A DNA stretch of 64,000 bases from positions 2,181,501 to 2,245,500 of the forward strand of contig NZ_CP086235.1 of assembly GCF_023612095.1 (NCBI RefSeq), written 5' to 3'. Each line of letters starts with the position of its first letter. The first letter of the stretch is position 1. Position numbers and translations under genes: made by a program. Shown here piece by piece: positions 58,989 through 64,000 of the stretch. The notes under the pieces were generated by a model. That model was not told where the DNA came from. It saw only the letters and a program-made list of their open reading frames with translations, and did not search any database. Source of the stretch: Cytobacillus firmus (GTDB lineage Bacteria > Bacillota > Bacilli > Bacillales > Cytobacillaceae).

Positions 58989-59292
58989 ATGGAGAAAGCA
59001 GCGGACTGTGGGGAGTATCTCGAGTCTGCTGGTGAGCGTTATATGTTTTTTAAATGCTTATCTTCATTTTAGATCCAATATTCTTCTAACCATTGAACCG
59101 ATGTTTTTATTTTTTCTGACTATCGCGATTCTGGCCATGACCAATATCAGCATGGTCATTCACAGCAGAAAGGTGGATGGTGCTCAATCACCTGCAGACT
59201 TCACTGATTACACATGGAACTCTAATTCGAGGGCTATTATTATTGGATTAAGTATCGGTCTTCTTGTATTTGTGGTTATATTTTTAGTTTAA
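58735..59292 (+). CDS. Four-helix membrane protein
   Basis: 185 residues from GTG 58735 with AAGGAGGG 8 bases upstream, so this start is firm although it lies inside the previous frame. Two pairs of membrane helices (I-I-A-A-L-G-I-S-F-A-V-I, F-L-F-L-G-V-L-L-F-V, L-F-F-L-T-I-A-I-L-A, I-I-I-G-L-S-I-G-L-L-V-F) separated by a charged cytosolic loop. Unknown family; probably the partner of the preceding gene. Confidence 0.7.
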   Translation: MGSSEIGKLRVRQILWMNGAIIAALGISFAVITFMEITMFHVFLFLGVLLFVQSLAGFIRRDSASSIIPALDQIAKYEREKMGSEWRKQRTVGSISSLLVSVICFLNAYLHFRSNILLTIEPMFLFFLTIAILAMTNISMVIHSRKVDGAQSPADFTDYTWNSNSRAIIIGLSIGLLVFVVIFLV

Positions 59293-59400
59293 CCGTTTCT
59301 TTCATTTAGGGACGGTCATTTCATTTTTTAAATACAAGTTGACAGGTCGGAATAGTTGGTTATATAATGTGAATAATTAATTCTGAGGGAGGAATAGATT

Positions 59401-60165
59401 ATGAATGAACGTTATCCTGTTTTGGACGGTGCAGAATCATTCTACTATGAAGGCAATGAGATCGGCATCATGATCACACATGGTTTTCTTGGAACTCCCC
59501 AGAGTGTCCGTTTTTTGGGGGAGTCATTTGCCAAGCTTGGCTATACAGTCTTTGCTCCAAGGCTTAAAGGGCATGGCACACATTATAAAGATATGGAAAA
59601 GACCACTCATGAGGATTGGTTTGCTGAAGCCGAAAAGGGTTATCAATTTTTAAAAGAAAAATGCACATCCGTCTATGCCGCAGGTCAATCGATGGGTGGG
59701 GCGCTGACACTTTGGCTGGCTAATAATTATCCGGAAATTGCAGGTATAGTACTAATAAATGCCGCTCTTCGGGTTCCGTGTTATGAAAATTTAAAAGGGA
59801 AAACAAATCCCAGTTATATAGATGAAGGCGCACCTGATATAAAAAAAGAGGGTGTAGAGGAAATAACGTATGGGAAAGTTCCGGTCCCATCCATCTTCGA
59901 ATTGCAGAAGGTCATGGATAGAACACCTGACTTATTGCCTGACATTAAAGCACCTGTATTAGGTTTTAAATCGGTAGAAGATCATGTTGTGCCTGCAGAG
60001 TGTACAGATTTTATTTTGCAAAAGATTGGTTCCGCCAAAAAGAATGCTATATCGCTCTATAACTCCTATCATGTGGCATCCTTGGACCATGATAAAGAAG
60101 AGATTGTTACCTTGACTCATCAGTTCATCCAGCAGAATCAAGCAGGCCGATTGTCCTTTGTGTAA
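59401..60165 (+). CDS. Carboxylesterase, Est30-like alpha/beta hydrolase
   Basis: 254 residues, ATG after GGAGG. Nucleophile elbow G-Q-S-M-G-G, oxyanion H-G-F-L-G-T-P, Asp in V-E-D-H-V-V-P and His in Y-H-V-A-S-L-D. Close in size and motif order to the 247-residue Geobacillus Est30 carboxylesterase. Natural substrate unknown. Terminator follows. Confidence 0.92.
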   Translation: MNERYPVLDGAESFYYEGNEIGIMITHGFLGTPQSVRFLGESFAKLGYTVFAPRLKGHGTHYKDMEKTTHEDWFAEAEKGYQFLKEKCTSVYAAGQSMGGALTLWLANNYPEIAGIVLINAALRVPCYENLKGKTNPSYIDEGAPDIKKEGVEEITYGKVPVPSIFELQKVMDRTPDLLPDIKAPVLGFKSVEDHVVPAECTDFILQKIGSAKKNAISLYNSYHVASLDHDKEEIVTLTHQFIQQNQAGRLSFV

Positions 60166-60180
60166 AGAATGGCTGACCTA

Positions 60181-60204
60181 AAAGAGCCGATTTTGGCTCT
60201 TTTT
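60181..60204 (+). terminator. Terminator of the carboxylesterase gene
   Basis: AAAGAGCC (60181-60188) pairs with GGCTCTTT (60195-60202), then TT. Confidence 0.85.
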
Positions 60205-60285
60205 CATTTTTGATCTATAGCCAGCCTAATTATGATAAAATAGTTAGTCAGGTAAAGATATATTCGGAAAAGGAGAGTACTCAGT

Positions 60286-61248
60286 GTGCTGATTCAAATT
60301 AATAAACAGCTGGAGAAAATGATGCCATTGATTACTCCAATAAGCGTGGTTCTTGGTGTTATGCTCGCAGGTTATATGAAGGATTTTGCCTTTATCATTC
60401 CTTGGGTTTTTGCATTTATGACGTTTTCAGGCAGTCTGAACTCGAGTTTTAGCAGTTTAAAAGAAATCATTCATCATCCAAAGCCGCTTTTTCTCATTTT
60501 GTTTTTACTTCATATTTTAATGCCTCTCTTTGCATGGAGCACCGGTACACTTGCGTTCGGAAATGATTCTTTAACTATTACCGGGCTGGTATTGGCTATG
60601 GCCATTCCGACTGGCATATCAAGCTTTATATGGGTTTCGATATATCGCGGGAATATCCCGCTGACCTTGTCTATTATTCTGGTAGATACCTTTCTGTCAC
60701 CCTTTATTGTTCCGCTGACCTTGTCTGTATTTTTCCAGAAATCTGTACAGATCGATGCCGTGCCGATGATGACCGGGTTATTTGGCATGATTGTTCTGCC
60801 TTCTTTTCTTGGTATGCTTTTCAATCAATTTGCAGGAAAAAGCGCTGCATTCTTAAGCAGCCGTCTATCTCCTTTTTCAAAGCTGGGCATGGCCATTGTG
60901 GTCATGCTGAATGGAGCTGTTGTTGCCCCGTATCTGATGGAGGTCAATCTTAAATTGATCCTCATCGGGATCACTGTATTTGGTGTGGCATTTATGGGCT
61001 ATCTGATCTCTTTCATCATCGCAAATGTACTGAAATACGATCAGGGCACGACGGTGGCTGTTACATTTAATGGAGGCATGAGGAATATCAGTGTTGGCTC
61101 TGTCCTGGCAGTCACTTATTTTCCGGCACCTGTTGCCGTTCCTGTCGTCATTGGCATGCTGTTTCAGCAGGTTTTGGCATCCCTGTATGGTATAATCATG
61201 AAACGACATTTCGGCAGGAAGGTTCTGCAGGGTGGTCATAGTGTGTAA
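60286..61248 (+). CDS. Bile acid:sodium symporter (BASS) family transporter
   Basis: 320 residues from GTG with AAAGGAGAG upstream. Ten membrane helices; the SBF-family helix crossings are visible in M-A-I-P-T-G-I-S-S-F and T-F-N-G-G-M-R-N-I-S-V-G. Bacterial members move small organic anions such as pantoate or keto acids with Na+. Substrate unknown. Monocistronic. Confidence 0.85.
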   Translation: MLIQINKQLEKMMPLITPISVVLGVMLAGYMKDFAFIIPWVFAFMTFSGSLNSSFSSLKEIIHHPKPLFLILFLLHILMPLFAWSTGTLAFGNDSLTITGLVLAMAIPTGISSFIWVSIYRGNIPLTLSIILVDTFLSPFIVPLTLSVFFQKSVQIDAVPMMTGLFGMIVLPSFLGMLFNQFAGKSAAFLSSRLSPFSKLGMAIVVMLNGAVVAPYLMEVNLKLILIGITVFGVAFMGYLISFIIANVLKYDQGTTVAVTFNGGMRNISVGSVLAVTYFPAPVAVPVVIGMLFQQVLASLYGIIMKRHFGRKVLQGGHSV

Positions 61249-61254
61249 CAATTT

Positions 61255-61279
61255 AGCTCCTGTTTCAGGAGCTTTTTGT
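61255..61279 (+). terminator. Terminator of the BASS transporter gene
   Basis: AGCTCCTG (61255-61262) pairs with CAGGAGCT (61266-61273), then TTTTG. Confidence 0.85.
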
Positions 61280-61303
61280 TTGTAATTTGGCTAAATCAAC
61301 CTT

Positions 61304-61400
61304 CCGCACAGAAAATCCGCTATCCGCACATAAAAAGGCGTTATGCGCACATAAAAATTTTTATCCGCACACAAAAACGTGGTATCAGCACATAAAAATT
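61304..61400. repeat. Five CCGCACATAAAA-type motifs with 20/21-bp period
   Basis: CCGCACA or close variants start at 61304, 61324, 61345, 61365 and 61386 (spacing 20, 21, 20, 21), each followed by TAAAAA-like sequence. A third phased set beside 28969 and 48269. It lies in the gap before the S1-protein promoter. Confidence 0.8.
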
Positions 61401-61573
61401 TTTTTCAATATAAAAGAGTGGCATTCGTATGGCAAGATTTGAATATGACCACTAAAGTTACTCTGAAAATTGAACTTAATGGACCAATACGCAATCAAAT
61501 ACATAAATTTTCACCCGAAAACAGGGTTTAACCCCCTTTATTTCGGGTAGAATATCGGGGGATATCGCCGGCA

Positions 61574-61602
61574 TTGAAATTATCTTAAAAAAAAGTTATA
61601 AT
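61574..61602 (+). promoter_or_regulatory. Promoter of the S1-protein gene
   Basis: TTGAAA (61574-61579) and TATAAT (61597-61602), 17 bases apart, ~35 bases before the start codon. Confidence 0.75.
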
Positions 61603-61637
61603 AAGACGTTGTTAACACTACCGAGGGGGAAGTTTTT

Positions 61638-62096
61638 TTGTCAATCGAAATTGGAAGCAAGGTACAAGGAAAAGTAACAGGTATTACAAATTTCGGAGCT
61701 TTTGTCGAGCTGCCAGGCGGCACGACTGGTCTAGTTCACATCAGTGAGGTAGCTGACAGCTATGTTAAAGATGTGAATGATCATTTAAAAGTTGGCGATG
61801 AAGTAACTGTTAAAGTGCTAAGTGAGAAGGAAGGCAAAATTGCCTTATCCATCAAAAAAGCAGTGGACAGACCGGAAGGCCAATCTTCTTATTCACCGCG
61901 CCCACCGCGCCAGGGAAGAGATGATCGCCGCGGCGGTGGTGGTTCCAGAGATTTCCGTTCAAAAGGAAACTTTAAGCCAAAGGAAAGCTTTGAAGACAAA
62001 ATGGCAAAATTCTTAAAATCGAGCGAAGAAAATATTTCTTCATTGAAGCGCAATACTGAAGGAAAGCGGGGCGGCCGAGGCGGACGCCGCGGATAA
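61638..62096 (+). CDS. S1-domain RNA-binding protein, YabR-like
   Basis: 152 residues from TTG with GAGGGGGA upstream. Residues 3-75 are one S1 domain (G-S-K-V-Q-G-K-V-T-G-I-T-N-F-G-A-F-V, L-V-H-I-S-E-V-A, L-S-I-K-K-A). The rest is disordered, Arg/Gly-rich with RGG-like repeats (D-R-R-G-G-G-G; R-G-G-R-G-G-R-R-G). YabR/CvfD-type proteins bind ribosomes or RNA. In B. subtilis yabR sits by divIC; here it lies next to an RNase J gene, so it may be a paralogue. Confidence 0.9.
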   Translation: MSIEIGSKVQGKVTGITNFGAFVELPGGTTGLVHISEVADSYVKDVNDHLKVGDEVTVKVLSEKEGKIALSIKKAVDRPEGQSSYSPRPPRQGRDDRRGGGGSRDFRSKGNFKPKESFEDKMAKFLKSSEENISSLKRNTEGKRGGRGGRRG

Positions 62097-62171
62097 GCAG
62101 CCCTTTAGATAATGGGAAACTCCAATCAGGAGGGAAGTTTCCTGACTGATTGTTCGTGATCCTGTGATAAA

Positions 62172-62197
62172 GGCAAGCCATAATAGGCTTGCCTCTT
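62172..62197. terminator. Terminator between S1 and RNase J genes
   Basis: GGCAAGCC (62172-62179) pairs with GGCTTGCC (62186-62193), then TCTTTT; convergent genes share it. Confidence 0.85.
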
Positions 62198-62202
62198 TTC
62201 GT

Positions 62203-63875
62203 TTATATTTCAATTATGATCGGCAGGATCATTGGTTTGCGCTTTGTTTTTTCGAATAAAAACTGCCCAAGTGATTTCTTGATGCTCTGCTTGATGACAT
62301 TCCACTGGCTTTTATCCTGCTCAGGAAGATCGTTGACAATTTTTTCTGCAATCCGGTTTATGTCTCTCAGCAGATCTTCGGATTCCCTTGCGTAAATAAA
62401 GCCCCGGGATATAGTATCCGGCCTTGATATCATTTTGCGTTCACTCTTGCTCATGGTCAGTACGATCACAAGCATGCCATCCTCTGATAGCTGCTTCCTG
62501 TCGCGGAGCACGATGCTGCCAATGTCCCCGACACCCACTCCATCCACATACGTATCTCCCGCAGGCACCCGCCTTGTCTGGCGTGCTTTTCCGTTTTCTA
62601 TATCAACGACATCCCCATTTTTAATGATAAACGTGTTCCCTTTTTCAACACCGATCGATTCAGCAAGCAATTTATGGTGATGAAGCATTCTGTATTCACC
62701 GTGAATGGGAATAAAATATTTCGGCTTCATCAATGTGAGCATAAGCTTTAAATCCTCCTGGTAGCCGTGGCCGGACACATGCATTCCCGTTGAGCTGCCT
62801 GATCCGTAAATTACTCTGGCACCCAGTTTAAAGAGGTTATCAATGATTTTAGAAACATCACGCTCGTTGCCCGGGATTGGGAGGCAGCCAGAATCACGGT
62901 ATCTTCAGGATGAATTTCAGCGTCACGGTAATTTCCGGAAGAAAGGCGTGAGAGGGCAGCCATCGGCTCACCCTGGCTGCCGGTACAAAGTATGCACACC
63001 TTTTCAGGAGCGAGATTCATCGCCTCTTTTGGGTTGATGATCATTCCCTCCGGTACGGTCAGATACCCGCGTTCAATGGCCACATTCACCACATTCACCA
63101 TGCTTCGGCCAAGCAGCACAAGCTTTCGGTTTGCTTTCATAGCTGCAGCCACGACCTGCTGGACCCGGCTCACATTGGAAGCGAAGGTGGAGATGATGAT
63201 TTTGCGGGGGGCTTTCATAAATGCTTCCTCAATGTTCTCCCCGACAATATGCTCGGTAGGCGAAAAGCCGGACCGCTCTGCGTTTGTGCTTTCTGAGAGA
63301 AGTGCGAGAACTCCTTCCCGCCCGATTTCAGCCATCCTGTGGATATCAGCATGCTCCTGGTTTACAGGTGTCAAATCAAATTTAAAGTCACCGGTATGGA
63401 CGACATTTCCCTCTGGTGTTTTAAACACAATTCCCAGACAGTCCGGGATGCTATGATTCACTTTAAAAAAGCTTACGCCTATTTCACCAAAATCAAGACT
63501 GGTATCAGAATCAATGGTGATCAGCTCAGAGTCACCAAGCAGGCGATGCTCCGATAGTTTTAGTTCTATGAGCCCCAGTGTAAATCTTGTTGCATACACA
63601 GGCATATTAATCTTTTTCAGGAGATAGGCAACCCCGCCGATGTGATCCTCATGTCCATGAGTGACAATCAGGCCTCGTATTTTTTCCCTGTTTTCTTCAA
63701 GGTAAGTAATATCCGGTATGATCAGATCAATCCCCAATAATGTTTCATCAGGAAATTTCCCTCCGGCGTCTATCACGACAATATCGTCATCATATTGAAT
63801 CACATACATGTTTTTCCCAATTTCATTGATGCCGCCAAGAGAAAAGAGGGATAACTGCTTTCCATTTGCCTCCAT
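62203..63875 (-). pseudogene. rnj: RNase J gene with one-base frameshift
   Basis: Read across the shift this is a full ~557-residue RNase J, an endo- and 5'-exonuclease of mRNA. GGGAGG precedes the ATG at 63875. The metallo-beta-lactamase site is H-G-H-E-D-H (73-78), with H-T-G-D-F-K-F-D further on; beta-CASP and C-terminal domains (M-H-V-S-G-H-G, F-I-P-I-H-G-E-Y-R-M) follow. The 5' frame ends at 62811 after A-A-S-Q-S-R-A. With one more C at the CCC run (62879-62881) the text becomes A-A-S-P-I-P-G-N-E-R-D-V-S, the normal family motif, and joins the 3' part. Likely assembly error or recent mutation. It keeps J1-type catalytic residues, though the genome probably has other J paralogues. Confidence 0.85.
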
Positions 63876-64000
63876 ATGTAAATCCTCCCGTTAGTCTTTT
63901 TTCTTAGCATTCCCGATTGGGTGTGCATTATCATGGGATTGCTTTTGAAAGTGGAAATTAGAACTTTATCCCTTTAAATCAGCAAATTAATCATTGACAT

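Noticed and set aside
63993..63998. TTGACA at the right edge as a promoter
   Set aside because: Only a -35 is visible before the window ends.

Overview
The window is a chromosomal stretch of a low-GC, endospore-former-type Bacillaceae (Bacillus/Cytobacillus-like). Pointers are strong AGGAGG-type ribosome sites, TTG/GTG starts, sigma-A promoters (TTGACA/TATAAT), and B. subtilis-type genes and operators: mtlA-mtlR-mtlD, xylR/xylA/xylB with a xyl operator and a perfect cre site, copZ-copA under CsoR-type sites, yhfS-yhfT-yhfU(bioY) with a BirA box, a YabR-like S1 protein and RNase J. I see no rRNA, tRNA, CRISPR array or complete insertion sequence. Two interspersed or tandem repeat families and three sets of 20-21 bp phased motifs fill the longer gene-free stretches.

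Layout. 1-4.1 kb: end of a DUF3231 gene, a DsbA/FrnE-type oxidoreductase with an in-frame TGA exactly at the first cysteine of its CxxC motif (candidate selenoprotein), a 52-bp tandem repeat array, a ferritin-like/cupin protein, and a DUF2243 pair. 4.2-9.5 kb: mannitol uptake and use (fused EIICBA, PRD activator, dehydrogenase). 9.6-12.0 kb: a Nudix hydrolase and a decaying patch with small YvrJ/DUF2922/DUF1659 genes and broken genes. 12.2-26.4 kb: a copper-flavoured region: CsoR-type repressor, MATE pump, cupredoxin membrane protein, then a seven-gene operon (PIG-L-like pseudo-deacetylase, Opp/Nik-type ABC transporter with a membrane-anchored binding protein, small sulfite-reductase-like protein), then csoR-copZ, copA and a His-rich surface protein. 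Four sites resembling CsoR operators punctuate it. 26.6-29.7 kb: a short UvrA-like ABC protein, a small membrane protein and repeats. 29.8-36.7 kb: xylose regulon (xylR, xylA, xylB, galM, XylE-like symporter). 36.7-39.7 kb: MntR-like regulator and Mn/Zn ABC transporter behind a clear MntR box. 40.0-44.4 kb: a PlsY-like, GNAT-aminotransferase fusion and LTA-synthase-family operon. 44.4-52.9 kb: a second 52-bp repeat array, DinB, permuted NlpC/P60, AraC/EamA pair, flavin monooxygenase, LysM amidase, small genes. 53.1-57.7 kb: two tandem GNxxQAxG repeat proteins, then yhfS-yhfT-bioY. 57.9-64 kb: membrane proteins, carboxylesterase, bile-acid/Na+ symporter family, S1 protein, and an RNase J gene interrupted by a one-base frameshift.

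The observations I would follow first are the UGA-for-Cys FrnE gene with a correctly placed stem-loop, the CsoR-associated PIG-L/ABC/SIR operon, the PlsY/GNAT-aminotransferase/LtaS operon, the hairpin lying between the Shine-Dalgarno and the start of the xylose symporter gene, and the repeat families. Several one-base frameshifts (4.05, 11.4, 62.9 kb) fall in or near short homopolymers, so assembly error must be excluded for those. The FrnE TGA is a substitution and does not fit that error type.
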